From contig JAHCID010000006.1 in NCBI GenBank assembly GCA_026129405.1, forward strand, positions 236,247 to 300,246: DNA of 64,000 nt, read 5' to 3'. This DNA comes from a bacterium. GTDB taxonomy: Bacteria > Desulfobacterota > Binatia > DP-6. Below are positions 1-10,748 of the stretch, piece by piece. A model generated the notes under the pieces. It saw nothing but the letters and a program-made list of their open reading frames with translations. It was not told the origin of the DNA and made no database searches. The position numbers and the translations under genes are program-made. Within the stretch, counting starts at the first letter, position 1. Each line of letters starts with the position of its first letter.

Positions 1-7
1 CGAAGAC

Positions 8-2167
8 GTGACGCTCGCCCCATCTGCACCAGCGATCGAGCGGTCACGGGTTGCCTTGACGAGCTCGGTGGGCGCACCGAGTGTCATACGGCGTCCGACG
101 TCGGCCGCGAATGCTCGATGGGTGCAACCCGGCGAGACGGTAGAGATAGCAGAACGGCGCATCACGGCGGGAATGTTGTGGATCGGTACCGGATTGGCCG
201 CGGTGAACACGCACGGCCACGAGCCTGCCCTGATCGACCCCAGCCTACCCGTCGACGAGAGTGCGGCCGACGTCTCGGGCGACGGCATGCCCTACTCACC
301 CTCCTACGCCGGCATCGATCCCCAGTGCCGAGCCGCGTATCTCGCGTGGCTTGCGAACGGGAGATGCTCTTCCGAGTTCGATGTCGGCTACGTGTTCCTG
401 TTCTACTATGGCCTCGAACGGCGACTCCTCCACGAGGATCGAGCCGAGGTTGTCGGTACAGATGAAGTCGCTGCCATCAGGGAGGAGATCGAGCGCCTCC
501 TGACGTTGTACCCACGTGGCTCGTTCCCCTCCTACGCACAGGGGCTTCTCAACTACATCGATGCGCGGTGGAACGTGGTGACACCCACGGGCACCGTGCC
601 AAGCCGTCCAAACGGTGCCGAGATCCCCGTACGCATTCGCGCTGCCCTCGGACAAGCCGCGCTCGAGGGCAAACCGATCCCATCCGATCTGGCGCTCGCC
701 TGGCTTCGATCCCATCCCGCACCGGGGCTGGGGCGATCGTTCATCGTGTGCGCACCCGAGTTCGATGCGCTGTTCCAGCGCAGATACACCGACCACTTCG
801 GCAGCGGCCTCATCATCAAGCCCAACCGCGCTCGCATTGTAGCGCGATACGGGCCGGCGAGCGCGTCCTTCGGGGGACGTGAAGCGCGCGCACAGCTCGC
901 GCTCCCTGACCCGACGCAGGTGAGTGCGCCTTGGACTCAGCTGCACTCGATCGCCAGCGGCTGCTGCGACGATCTCGACCCGTTCCGGCGCCTTGTCTCG
1001 CGGCGTCCCGACGCTCGCAACGCCCCTGAGGCATTCATCTCCCTCCCGACCGACCTGCACCACGCTGCACCGAGCGCACTGGCTCCGCTGCGGTCCTGGG
1101 CGGGCTCGACCTCCGCAGCAGCGCAGTTCGCCACAGCCGAAGCGGCGATTCTCATACGACTGTGGTGCGAGGCTGGAGGGCAAGCGGAGCGATCCCGACC
1201 GATGTCCGTGGCGGTGGCACAGCTTCTCGACCGCTGGGACATCGGCATCGAGCCCGATACCCGCTTCGGCGGGCCTCCACTCGCAGCGGACGGTAGCGTC
1301 GTCCTCTTTCGCAACCCCCGTCCTCGCTCCGACGCCTCCAGCGATGGATATGCCGCGGTCGCGGTCGTGAGCCAGCTCTGCGCGGTCTTCGCCATGGCGG
1401 ACGGGCATCTGCACCCCGACGAGGCTCGCGCCGTCGAGGATCATCTCGCCGCAGCTCCGGACCTGGACGACAGTGAGCGACGACGGCTCGTCGCTCACTT
1501 CCATTGGAGCCTCGCAAAGCCCCCATCGATGACGACACTCGGTCGTCGGCTCCGCGAGCTTCCACCGGATGCGCGTGAAGGCATCCGGGTTCTCCTCATT
1601 CGGCTGGTTTCCAGCGACGCCCGAGTCCACCCCGCCGACGTGAAGCTCCTCGCGCGCGTCTACAAAGCGCTCGATATGGACCCGGGGCGCGTCCACGCCG
1701 ACATCCATGCGGCGATGGCCGGGGATGGGACCGTCCACGATGGACCTCACGTGGTTCGTCCCGCAGGAACAGAAAGACGGTTTCAGATCCCTCCGGAGCC
1801 GTCACCCCAACGCGGCATCGTTCTCGACCAGGCCCGCGTGGACCAGCGCGTCGCTGAGTCCGTCCGGGTCGCACAGATGCTGGGCGCCATCTTCGCCGAC
1901 GACCCTGCGCCGCCCACCGTCGCTCCGCCCGAAGCCGGAATCGCCGGGCTGGACCCCACTCACTCGGCGCTCCTTCGAAAGCTGAGAGGGACCGCTTCAC
2001 TCTCGCGTGCCGCGTTCGAAGCACTTGCTACCGATGCCGCGCTCCTTCCGGACGGCGCGATCGAGACGTTGAACGAGGCTGCATTCGAGATCGCGGATGC
2101 TCCGCTCTGCGAAGGTGACGATCCCATCGACCTGGACGCACACGTCCTCGAGGTAATGCTCCGATGA
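8..2167 (+). CDS. TerB_N/TerB/TerB_C multidomain protein of a defence-like operon
   Basis: The first in-frame start is GTG at 8, but the frame is open to the window edge, so the true start may lie upstream. The 719-residue protein reads as TerB_N (about 37-235, with the PGE and GYVFLFYYGLERRLL signatures), a central helical TerB domain (about 445-560) and a TerB_C tail (about 595-719). TerB-type domains are alpha-helical modules associated with phage restriction, membrane stress and DNA-processing systems; no catalytic activity is expected. It overlaps the downstream ATPase by ATGA, so the two are probably translationally coupled. Base composition and codon use (more A/T, more TTA/ATA/CTA codons) differ from genes after 5.8 kb, which suggests acquisition. 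The family call rests on recognised sequence pattern; the defence role is inferred from the operon. Confidence 0.75.
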   Translation: MTLAPSAPAIERSRVALTSSVGAPSVIRRPTSAANARWVQPGETVEIAERRITAGMLWIGTGLAAVNTHGHEPALIDPSLPVDESAADVSGDGMPYSPSYAGIDPQCRAAYLAWLANGRCSSEFDVGYVFLFYYGLERRLLHEDRAEVVGTDEVAAIREEIERLLTLYPRGSFPSYAQGLLNYIDARWNVVTPTGTVPSRPNGAEIPVRIRAALGQAALEGKPIPSDLALAWLRSHPAPGLGRSFIVCAPEFDALFQRRYTDHFGSGLIIKPNRARIVARYGPASASFGGREARAQLALPDPTQVSAPWTQLHSIASGCCDDLDPFRRLVSRRPDARNAPEAFISLPTDLHHAAPSALAPLRSWAGSTSAAAQFATAEAAILIRLWCEAGGQAERSRPMSVAVAQLLDRWDIGIEPDTRFGGPPLAADGSVVLFRNPRPRSDASSDGYAAVAVVSQLCAVFAMADGHLHPDEARAVEDHLAAAPDLDDSERRRLVAHFHWSLAKPPSMTTLGRRLRELPPDAREGIRVLLIRLVSSDARVHPADVKLLARVYKALDMDPGRVHADIHAAMAGDGTVHDGPHVVRPAGTERRFQIPPEPSPQRGIVLDQARVDQRVAESVRVAQMLGAIFADDPAPPTVAPPEAGIAGLDPTHSALLRKLRGTASLSRAAFEALATDAALLPDGAIETLNEAAFEIADAPLCEGDDPIDLDAHVLEVMLR

Positions 2168-3492
2168 CCCACACCCCATCCATGCGGCCGCGCGATCGTG
2201 ACGCCGTGATCCAGTCCATGCGCGCGGGTGTCGTCCCGCGTCGCGGGCAGCATCTGATTCAGGTCGGCCGCGCCGCCGAGCTCGCCGCACTCGTCGCCGA
2301 CATCGACCGCGTCGCGGGAGAGGGTGCCACGATACGGCTCGTCATCGGCGACTATGGCTCCGGAAAGACCTTCTTCCTCCATCTCGTTCGGGCGATCGCA
2401 CTCCAGAAGAGGCTCGTCGCAATCCATGCCGATCTTTCCCCCGAGCGACGACTACACTCCACGGGTGGACACGCACGAAGCCTTTACTCGGAGCTGATGC
2501 GCAACATGGCGACTCGTTCGGCACCAGACGGCGGAGCCCTTCCCAGCGTCGTCGAGCGGTTCGTCACGACCGCCCTCCAAGAGGCCTCGGCGCGGTCAGC
2601 CGACCCCGCGGCCGTGATGCGAGAACGGCTGGGCAGCCTGACCGAGATGGTGGGAGGATACGACTTCGCCCACGTGCTCGAATGCTACTGGCGCGGCCAT
2701 GACACCGGAAACGATGCCCTGAAGAACGATGCGATCCGCTGGCTGCGTGGCGAGTTCACCGCACGTACGGACGCACGCAGGGCGCTCGGCGTACGGACCA
2801 TAGTAGACGACGAGAACGTCTACGATCAGCTGAAGCTCTTAGGCCGTTTCGTCCGTCTCGCCGGCTACGGCGGAATGCTGATCTGCCTCGACGAGATGGT
2901 GAACCTCTACAAGCTGGGCAGCGGTCAGGCGCGGACGTCAAACTACGAGCAGATCCTTCGTATCCTGAACGACACGCTGCAGGGCATCGCGACGGGCATC
3001 GGCTTCGTCCTCTGCGGTACGCCCGAGTTCCTCTCCGATACGCGGCGCGGCCTCTACAGCTACGCCGCGCTCCAATCTCGGCTTTCGGACAATCGGTTCG
3101 CAACCGACGGACGCCGCGATCTGACCGGACCTGTGATCCGCCTCGGGAACCTGACGCCAGAGGACCTATACGTCCTTCTCGGCAAGGTTCGTCATGTCTA
3201 TGCCGGAGGCGATTCCACCCGCTATTTGATTCCAGACGAAGCCCTCACCAAATTCATGGAGCACTGCAGCACCCGCATCGGGGAGGCCTACTTTCGTACC
3301 CCACGCACGACCATCCGCGAGTTCGTCAACCTCCTCGCCGTTCTGGAACAGAACCCCAACGCCTCCTGGAAGGACCTAATCGGCGATCTAGAGTTAGGCC
3401 CAGATACGAACCCCGACTTGGCCCCGCTCGACGGCGAGCTCGATGAACGCGCGCAGCAGGGCGATGGCGAGTTCACGACCTTCAAACTCTGA
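2164..3492 (+). CDS. BrxD-like P-loop ATPase (DUF2791 type)
   Basis: 442 residues. The Walker A motif GDYGSGKT lies at 62-69, and a Walker B-like hydrophobic strand ending in LDE is at about 238-244. The overall pattern (N-terminal VPRRG/VGR region, ATP-binding core, winged-helix-like C-terminus) fits the BREX-associated ATP-binding protein BrxD/DUF2791, an ORC/STAND-like ATPase paired with the helicase BrxHI in type 2 BREX and in other phage-defence loci. It starts at the ATG that overlaps the TGA of the TerB gene and is followed closely by the helicase gene. No methyltransferase (pglX) or phosphatase (pglZ) is present in the window, so this is not a full BREX locus as far as can be seen. 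Confidence 0.78.
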   Translation: MTHTPSMRPRDRDAVIQSMRAGVVPRRGQHLIQVGRAAELAALVADIDRVAGEGATIRLVIGDYGSGKTFFLHLVRAIALQKRLVAIHADLSPERRLHSTGGHARSLYSELMRNMATRSAPDGGALPSVVERFVTTALQEASARSADPAAVMRERLGSLTEMVGGYDFAHVLECYWRGHDTGNDALKNDAIRWLRGEFTARTDARRALGVRTIVDDENVYDQLKLLGRFVRLAGYGGMLICLDEMVNLYKLGSGQARTSNYEQILRILNDTLQGIATGIGFVLCGTPEFLSDTRRGLYSYAALQSRLSDNRFATDGRRDLTGPVIRLGNLTPEDLYVLLGKVRHVYAGGDSTRYLIPDEALTKFMEHCSTRIGEAYFRTPRTTIREFVNLLAVLEQNPNASWKDLIGDLELGPDTNPDLAPLDGELDERAQQGDGEFTTFKL

Positions 3493-5692
3493 TCCGTTGG
3501 CGCCGAACCGCTCTACAGCCTTCGACCTCCTCGCGGAGCTGGTGCGCCGCTGGGTGTGGCAACAGCAGTGGACGGAGCTACGCGATGCTCAGGAAAGAGC
3601 AATTGCCCCAATCCTCGGCGGTCGCGAGGATGTGATCGTCGCAGCGGCAACTGCAGCCGGGAAGACCGAAGCCGCCTTCCTTCCGATCTGCTCCGCCCTG
3701 TCCCGCAACTCCGATGGAGGAATACACGCCCTCTACATCGGACCGCTGAAGGCGCTGATCAACGATCAGTTCGGGCGTCTCGAGAGCCTGTGCCGCGATC
3801 TCCAAATACCCGTCCATCGCTGGCACGGCGACGTGTCACAGGCGGCCCGGCGACGCTTGCTCCAGAGTCCAGCGGGAATCCTCCTCATCACACCGGAGTC
3901 GCTGGAGGCACAGTTCATCCTGCGTGGCCCCCGGCTACGGTCGCTCTTCGCGCCGCTCCGGTGGGTCGTGGTCGACGAGTTACACGCGTTCATCGGCACA
4001 GAACGCGGGCGCCAGCTGCAGTCCCTCCTCCACCGCCTGGAGCTCGTTCGCGGCGCACACGTGCCGAGAGTCGCGCTCAGCGCGACTCTCGGCGACCTTG
4101 CATTGGCTGCCGATTTCCTGAGACCGCGCCATGGCAAGCACGTCGTACAGATCGTCGCGAACTCGGACACGCGCGAGCTACGCGTACAGATCCGGGGCTA
4201 TCGCCGCGCCGACGACGAGTCCGAGGACGCGGATCTCGCCGTTGCACGACACCTCTTTCGTGCACTTCGCGGGTCGGACAACCTAGTATTCGCCAACTCG
4301 CGATCGAACGTCGAGAAGTTCGCGGATGTGCTTCGGCGACTGAGCGAGCACGAGCGCGTCCCCAACGAATTCCTGCCGCACCACGGCAGCCTTTCGAAGG
4401 CGCTACGCGAAGACGTCGAGGCCGCGCTCAAAGACCGGACTCTTCCGCTGACTGCGGTATGCACGAACACCCTGGAACTCGGGATCGACATCGGCTCCGT
4501 CGCGAGCGTTGCCCAGCTCGGTCCACCCGCGTCCGTTGCCGCCACCCGCCAACGCGTCGGGAGGTCCGGACGTCGCGGAGAGCCAGCCGTGCTGCGCATC
4601 TACGTGCAGGAGCCGGCCTTCGAGCCGACGATCGACGTCGAAGCGGCCCTACGTGTGCAGCTGCTCCAGGCGATCGCCGTGATCGAGCTGCTGGTCGACG
4701 GTTGGTGCGAGGCTCCCCGATCCGGTGCGCTCCACCTGTCGACACTCGTCCAACAGATCCTCTCGCTCGTGGCGCAATGCGGCGGCGTGAGAGCCGACGA
4801 TGCGTTCCGCGTCCTCTGTAGTGGCGGGCCTTTCGGGACCGTAGGATCCGATGCGTTTGCCGCTCTCCTTCGGGGCTTGGGTGCGAGGGATATCCTCACG
4901 CAGACACACGACGGCACACTCACTTTCGGCTTGACGGGAGAGCGGATGGTCGGTCGATGGGACTTCTACGCGGCCTTCTCGACGCCAGACGAGTATCGGA
5001 TCGTCGCGGGGAATCAGACCCTGGGGACTCTCCCGATACTGCACCCGATCAAGGAGAAGGATCTACTCATCTTCGCCGGACGGCGCTGGCGCGTCGTCTC
5101 GGTCGACGTGAGCACTTCGACGCTCTTTGTCGTACCCGCGCCTGGCGGAAGGATTCCGCCCTTCGACGGCGATGGACCGCCGATCGACTCAACCCTCCGG
5201 CGACGCATGCGTTCCGTCTACGAACGCGCCGACGTCCCAGCCTTCCTAGACCTTCCCGCGAGGGATTTGCTGTCCGAAGGCCGGACTACCTTCGTGAGGC
5301 TCGGGCTTCTCGACCGCGACGTCGTGATCGACGGACAGGACCTCGTCCTTTTTCCGTGGAGCGGCGACCTCGTTCACGACACGCTCGCGCTACTGTTGGC
5401 GAGCTCCGGGTTTCGGGCGCGGGGCTCGCGGGCAGCCGTCCGAGTGGAAGGCATGACGTTGGCTAAGTTGCGCCAGTGGCAGACGACAGCGCTTCGGTCG
5501 CCGCCACCGTCGGCGATGGATCTGGCTTCGGCAGTTCCCAACAAGCTTCGCGAGAAGCACGATCACCTACTCCCAGAACGCCTGCTTCTCGCGGACTATG
5601 CGACGACGTGCATCGACGTCGACGGGGCCATGGCAAGCCTCCGTACGCTGCGAATTCCTCTCGAGACGGACGCACTGCCGAGCACATCGTGA
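3464..5692 (+). CDS. Lhr-like DEAD/DEAH superfamily 2 helicase, BrxHI-like
   Basis: About 740 residues. Visible SF2 motifs are motif I (ATAAGKTEA, K about 67), motif II DELH (about 171), motif III SAT in LSATLG, and motif VI QRVGRSGRRG. A long C-terminal Lhr-like winged-helix/beta-barrel region follows. It probably unwinds or remodels nucleic acid together with the BrxD-like ATPase. The start is uncertain: ATG 3443, ATG 3464 and TTG 3497 are all in frame; the first two overlap the upstream gene and TTG lies 4 nt after its stop. None has a strong ribosome site, and 3464 is a compromise. Its composition matches the two upstream genes and not the GC-richer xerC that follows. Confidence 0.8.
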   Translation: MASSRPSNSDPLAPNRSTAFDLLAELVRRWVWQQQWTELRDAQERAIAPILGGREDVIVAAATAAGKTEAAFLPICSALSRNSDGGIHALYIGPLKALINDQFGRLESLCRDLQIPVHRWHGDVSQAARRRLLQSPAGILLITPESLEAQFILRGPRLRSLFAPLRWVVVDELHAFIGTERGRQLQSLLHRLELVRGAHVPRVALSATLGDLALAADFLRPRHGKHVVQIVANSDTRELRVQIRGYRRADDESEDADLAVARHLFRALRGSDNLVFANSRSNVEKFADVLRRLSEHERVPNEFLPHHGSLSKALREDVEAALKDRTLPLTAVCTNTLELGIDIGSVASVAQLGPPASVAATRQRVGRSGRRGEPAVLRIYVQEPAFEPTIDVEAALRVQLLQAIAVIELLVDGWCEAPRSGALHLSTLVQQILSLVAQCGGVRADDAFRVLCSGGPFGTVGSDAFAALLRGLGARDILTQTHDGTLTFGLTGERMVGRWDFYAAFSTPDEYRIVAGNQTLGTLPILHPIKEKDLLIFAGRRWRVVSVDVSTSTLFVVPAPGGRIPPFDGDGPPIDSTLRRRMRSVYERADVPAFLDLPARDLLSEGRTTFVRLGLLDRDVVIDGQDLVLFPWSGDLVHDTLALLLASSGFRARGSRAAVRVEGMTLAKLRQWQTTALRSPPPSAMDLASAVPNKLREKHDHLLPERLLLADYATTCIDVDGAMASLRTLRIPLETDALPSTS

Positions 5693-5843
5693 GCCGGCGC
5701 CATCCTCGCGACTCCCACTGCGGCTGCCGCAGCTGGTCGAGCCGCCCCACCTCACAGAACGTCTGATCGCCGCCCGAGTAAGGCGCGTAGCGCCACTCCC
5801 CCTCGCCTTGTCCGCCCCACCCCCCGCTGGTAAGCCTCGCGGC
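5693..5843. other. Junction between the defence-like operon and xerC, with two dyads
   Basis: No gene is seen in this 151-nt gap. It holds a 15-nt dyad at 5718-5732 (arms CTGCGGC/GCCGCAG around one T) and a small hairpin GGCGC-gta-GCGCC at 5782-5794. Either may end transcription of the helicase operon or bind a protein. The composition changes here from the moderately GC-rich operon to the very GC-rich housekeeping genes. No attachment-site duplication could be recognised at the left side because the operon runs off the window. Confidence 0.4.
5808..5836 (+). promoter_or_regulatory. Candidate sigma70-type promoter of xerC-hslVU
   Basis: TTGTCC at 5808-5813, a 17-nt spacer, then TAAGCC at 5831-5836, ending 7 nt before the xerC ATG. 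The -10 box is poor, but the placement matches other promoters in the window in which the -10 sits directly in front of the start codon. No Shine-Dalgarno is visible between box and ATG. Confidence 0.35.
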
Positions 5844-6725
5844 ATGCCCGGCCCGCACGACGAGGCGCTCGAGGCCTTCGCGACGCACCTGCGGGCCGAG
5901 CGCCACGTCTCCCCACACACGCTGCGTGCCTATCTCGGCGACGTCCGCGCCTTCCTCGACGCCGCCGGCATCCAGGATCTCCGTCGCGTGCGCGCCGACA
6001 CCATCCGGCACTGGCTGCGCACGCTCGACGGCGACGTCGCCCGCAGCTCGCTCGCGCGCAAGCTGGCCGCGGTGCGCGGCTTCTTCCGCTTCCTGCGCCG
6101 CACGGACCGTCTGCCCGCCGACCCCAGCGTCGGCATCGCGACGCCGAAGGTCCGCCGCCGGCTGCCGACGCACCTCGGCCTCGACGAGGTCGACCGCCTG
6201 CTCACGACCCCGCCCGGCGACGCCGTCCTCGGGCTGCGCGACCGCGCCATCCTCGAGCTGCTCTACTCCTCGGGCCTGCGCGTCTCGGAGTGCACCGGCC
6301 TCGACTGGAGCGCCGTCGACCTCGAGGCCGGCGCCGTGCGCGTGCTCGGTAAGGGCCGCAAGGAACGCGTCGTGCCGGTCGGCCGGCCGGCCCTGAAGGC
6401 GTTGCGCTCGTGGCGAACGGCGGCCGCGCAGGCCGGTCTGCCGGCGACCGGCGCCGTCTTCACGAACGCGCGCGGCGGACGGCTCACCAGCCGCAGCGTC
6501 GCGCGCCTGACGGCGCGCTGGGTGGAGGCCGCCGGCGCGACCGCCGGCGCCAGCCCGCACGCGTTGCGCCACACCTTCGCCACGCACCTCCTCGGCGGCG
6601 GCGCCGATCTGCGCGCCATCCAGGAGCTGCTCGGCCACGCCAGCCTCTCCACCACGCAACGCTACACCCACGTCGACCTCCGCCAGCTGATGGACGCCTA
6701 TGACCGTGCGCACCCCCGAGCTTGA
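5844..6725 (+). CDS. xerC: Tyrosine recombinase XerC
   Basis: 293 residues from ATG 5844; the longer open frame upstream adds non-conserved low-complexity sequence. It has an N-terminal SAM-like core-binding domain (about 1-90) and a C-terminal catalytic domain with the Arg in SSGLRVSE, the Lys in GKGRKER, the HxLRH motif in [12 protein letters not shown], the GH of [11 protein letters not shown] and the nucleophile Tyr in RYTHVD. It resolves chromosome dimers at dif with XerD. It overlaps hslV by 26 nt, and xerC/codV-hslV-hslU is a widespread housekeeping order, so it is unlikely to be the integrase of the neighbouring defence-like operon. Confidence 0.9.
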   Translation: MPGPHDEALEAFATHLRAERHVSPHTLRAYLGDVRAFLDAAGIQDLRRVRADTIRHWLRTLDGDVARSSLARKLAAVRGFFRFLRRTDRLPADPSVGIATPKVRRRLPTHLGLDEVDRLLTTPPGDAVLGLRDRAILELLYSSGLRVSECTGLDWSAVDLEAGAVRVLGKGRKERVVPVGRPALKALRSWRTAAAQAGLPATGAVFTNARGGRLTSRSVARLTARWVEAAGATAGASPHALRHTFATHLLGGGADLRAIQELLGHASLSTTQRYTHVDLRQLMDAYDRAHPRA

Positions 6726-7275
6726 GTGGCACCGCACCACGATCCTCTCCGTCCGCTGCCGCGGCACCGTGGTGCTCGGCGGCGACGGCCAGGTGACGGT
6801 CGGGCAGACGGTGCTGAAGCGCAACGCGCGCAAGGTGCGCCGCCTGCACGGCGACAAGGTGCTGGCGGGCTTCGCCGGCGCCGGCGCCGACGCGCTGACG
6901 CTGTTCGAGCGCTTCGAGGCGAAGCTCCAGCACGTCGGCGGCAATCTGCGGCGCGCGGCGGTCGAGCTCGCGAAGGACTGGCGCACCGACCGCATGCTGC
7001 GCCGGCTGGAGGCGCTGCTCGTCGTCGCCGATCGCGAGTCGTCGCTCATCATCTCCGGCACCGGCGACGTCATCGAGCCCGACGACGGCGTCTGCGCCAT
7101 CGGCTCGGGCGGCAACTACGCGCTCGCCGCAGCGCGCGCGCTGGTGACGCACACGACGCTCGACGCGCGCACGATCGTCACCGAGTCGCTGAAGCTCGCC
7201 GCCGACATCTGCGTCTACACCAACGCCGAGCTCACCATCGAGGAGCTCGCCGACGCCGCCCCGCCGCCCGCCTGA
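6700..7275 (+). CDS. hslV: ATP-dependent protease subunit HslV
   Basis: 191 residues from ATG 6700 (GTG 6706 is also possible). The N-terminal threonine nucleophile is expected at the TTI of TTILSVR, preceded by a propeptide of about 12 residues that must be removed, as in CodV-type HslV proteins. GDGQVTVGQ and the [14 protein letters not shown] region are typical of the family. HslV forms the dodecameric peptidase core of the cytoplasmic HslUV proteasome-like protease. It is translationally coupled to xerC upstream and followed by hslU after 5 nt. Confidence 0.95.
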   Translation: MTVRTPELEWHRTTILSVRCRGTVVLGGDGQVTVGQTVLKRNARKVRRLHGDKVLAGFAGAGADALTLFERFEAKLQHVGGNLRRAAVELAKDWRTDRMLRRLEALLVVADRESSLIISGTGDVIEPDDGVCAIGSGGNYALAAARALVTHTTLDARTIVTESLKLAADICVYTNAELTIEELADAAPPPA

Positions 7276-7280
7276 TCGTC

Positions 7281-8615
<1,335 letters not shown>

Positions 8616-8627
8616 GCCCGGCGCGGG

Positions 8628-8656
8628 TTGTACGCCCGAAACCGAGCAGGCATAAA
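8628..8656 (+). promoter_or_regulatory. Candidate promoter of argB, near-leaderless layout
   Basis: TTGTAC at 8628-8633, a 17-nt spacer, then CATAAA at 8651-8656. The -10 box ends 6 nt before the GTG start of argB, so the transcript would begin at or next to the start codon. There is no Shine-Dalgarno in the remaining 6 nt. Confidence 0.5.
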
Positions 8657-8662
8657 CGCCCG

Positions 8663-9541
8663 GTGACGCCCGTCGACAAGGCCGAGATCCTCATCGAGGC
8701 TCTCCCCTACATCCGGCGCTTCGCCGGCAAGGTGCTCGTCGTCAAGTACGGCGGGCACGCGATGGAGAACGAGGAGCTGAAGGACTCGTTCGCCGAGGAC
8801 GTCGCGCTGCTCAAGTACGTCGGCATGCACCCCGTCGTCGTCCACGGCGGCGGGCCGCAGATCGACGCGGCGGTGAAGCAGGCCGGCATCACGCCGCGTT
8901 TCGTGCGCGGCATGCGCGTCACCGACGAGGCCACGATGGCGATCGTCGAGCAGGTCTTGGCGGGCACGATCAGCGGCGAGATCGTCGCGGCGCTCAACCG
9001 GCACGGCGCGAAGGCCGTCGGCCTGTCGGGGAAGGACGGCGAGCTGGTCGTCGCGCGCAAGCGCACCGTGGGGGAAGACCTCGGGCTCGTCGGCGACGTC
9101 GTCGGCGTCAACCCGGAAGTCGTCCAGGCCCTCGGCGCCTTCGTGCCGGTGATCGCGCCCACCGCCGCCGACGAGCACGGGCAGACCTACAACATCAACG
9201 CCGACGTGGTGGCGGGCAAGATCGCCGAGGCGCTACGCGCCGAGAAGCTGATCCTCCTCACCGACATCGCCGGCGTGAAGGGCCGCGACGGCGAGCTCGT
9301 TTCCACGCTCAGCGTCGACGAGGCGCGCGAGCTGATCGCCGACGGCACCATCGGCGCCGGCATGATCCCGAAGATCGAGTGCTGCATCTCGGCGCTCCAG
9401 CAAGGCGTCAGGCAGGCACACGTGATCGACGGCCGCGTGAAGCACGCGCTGCTGCTCGAGGTGCTGACGAACCAGGGCGTCGGCACGCAGGTCGTGAGCG
9501 ACTCCGCCCGGCGCGCACGCCGCAAGCTGGCACGGGCCTGA
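8663..9541 (+). CDS. argB: Acetylglutamate kinase
   Basis: 292 residues starting at GTG 8663. The N-terminal KYGGHAM glycine-rich strand, VVHGGGPQI, the central [15 protein letters not shown] and C-terminal GMIPKIECC are diagnostic of ArgB, the amino-acid kinase that phosphorylates N-acetylglutamate in arginine synthesis. The N-terminal segment before the kinase core ([13 protein letters not shown]) resembles that of arginine-sensitive hexameric enzymes, so feedback control by arginine is likely. It opens the argB-argD-argF run. Confidence 0.96.
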   Translation: MTPVDKAEILIEALPYIRRFAGKVLVVKYGGHAMENEELKDSFAEDVALLKYVGMHPVVVHGGGPQIDAAVKQAGITPRFVRGMRVTDEATMAIVEQVLAGTISGEIVAALNRHGAKAVGLSGKDGELVVARKRTVGEDLGLVGDVVGVNPEVVQALGAFVPVIAPTAADEHGQTYNINADVVAGKIAEALRAEKLILLTDIAGVKGRDGELVSTLSVDEARELIADGTIGAGMIPKIECCISALQQGVRQAHVIDGRVKHALLLEVLTNQGVGTQVVSDSARRARRKLARA

Positions 9542-9563
9542 CCCCGCGAGAGCAGGCAGCGAG

Positions 9564-10748
9564 ATGACCAGCGAGCAGATCATCGCCCGCAATCGCGCGT
9601 TCGAGATCGGTCTCTACGCGCGCTTCCCGGTGGCGTTCGTCCGCGGCGACGGCGCGCGCCTGTGGGACGCCGACGGCCGGTCGTACCTCGACTTCTTCGC
9701 CGGCCTCGCCGTCAACAACCTCGGCCACTGCCACCCGGCGGTGGTCGAGGCCATCCGGCACCAGGCCGGCCAGCTCCTCCACGTCTCGAACCTCTACCAC
9801 AGCGCGCCCGTCGGCGAGCTGGCCGAGCTGCTCTGCACGCACACGTTCGCGGCGCGCGCCTTCCTCTGCAACAGCGGCGCGGAGGCGAACGAGGCGGCGA
9901 TGAAGCTCGCGCGGCGCTGGGGCTCGGACGACGGCGGCGGGCGCTACGAGATCCTCGCCACCGTCGGCTCGTTCCACGGCCGCACGTTCGGCACGCTCAC
10001 GGCGACGGGCCAGGAGAAGTACCACCAGGGCTTCCGCCCGCTCCTGCCCGGCATCCGCCTGGTGCCGTTCGACGACCTCGCGGCCACCGAGGCGGCGATC
10101 GCCCCCGAGACGGTCGCGATCCTCGTCGAGCCGATCCAGGGCGAGGGCGGCGTCGTCGTGCCGGGCCCCGAGTACCTGCGTGGGCTGCGCGCGCTCTGCG
10201 ACCGGCGCAAGCTGCTCCTCATCCTCGACGAGATCCAGACCGGCCTCGGCCGCACCGGCACCCTCTTCGCGCACGAGCAGGCGGGCATCGTGCCGGACAT
10301 CATGTCGGTGGCGAAGGCGCTCGGCGGCGGCGTCCCGATCGGCGCCATGCTGACGACCGCGACGCTCGCGTCGGTCTTCACGCCGGGCTCCCACGGCACG
10401 ACCTTCGGCGGCAACCTCCTCGCCTGCGCGGCGGCGGCCGCCGCGGTGCGCGAGCTCGCCAAGCCCTCGCTGCTGGAGCACGTGCGGACGATCGGCGCGC
10501 GCTTCCAGGCCGGGCTCGCGCGCCTGGCGGCGCGGCACCCGCGCATCACCGCGGTCCGCGGCACCGGCCTCATGTGGGGCGCCATCCTCGACGGCCCCGG
10601 CCGCGACGTCGTCGAGCGCGCGCTCGATCGCGGCCTCCTCATCAACTGCACGGCGGACCGGGTGCTGCGCTTCCTGCCGCCGCTCGTGCTCACCGAGGCG
10701 GAGATGGACGAAGGCATGGCGATCCTCGACGAGGCGCTCGCGGCATGA
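9564..10748 (+). CDS. argD: Acetylornithine aminotransferase
   Basis: 394 residues from ATG 9564. A PLP fold-type I class III aminotransferase: GLAVNNLGHCHP near the N-terminus, cofactor-binding NSGAEANEAAMKLAR, the Asp of LDEIQTGLGRTG, and the Schiff-base Lys in SVAKALGGG. It converts N-acetylglutamate semialdehyde to N-acetylornithine and may also act on succinyl-diaminopimelate, which would link it to the dap genes downstream. Its stop overlaps the argF start (ATGA). Confidence 0.95.
   Translation: MTSEQIIARNRAFEIGLYARFPVAFVRGDGARLWDADGRSYLDFFAGLAVNNLGHCHPAVVEAIRHQAGQLLHVSNLYHSAPVGELAELLCTHTFAARAFLCNSGAEANEAAMKLARRWGSDDGGGRYEILATVGSFHGRTFGTLTATGQEKYHQGFRPLLPGIRLVPFDDLAATEAAIAPETVAILVEPIQGEGGVVVPGPEYLRGLRALCDRRKLLLILDEIQTGLGRTGTLFAHEQAGIVPDIMSVAKALGGGVPIGAMLTTATLASVFTPGSHGTTFGGNLLACAAAAAAVRELAKPSLLEHVRTIGARFQAGLARLAARHPRITAVRGTGLMWGAILDGPGRDVVERALDRGLLINCTADRVLRFLPPLVLTEAEMDEGMAILDEALAA

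Noticed and set aside
5844..6725. XerC as the integrase of a mobile island carrying the TerB operon
   Set aside because: The gene sits in the standard xerC-hslV-hslU order with housekeeping composition and overlaps hslV; no attachment site or repeats were seen.
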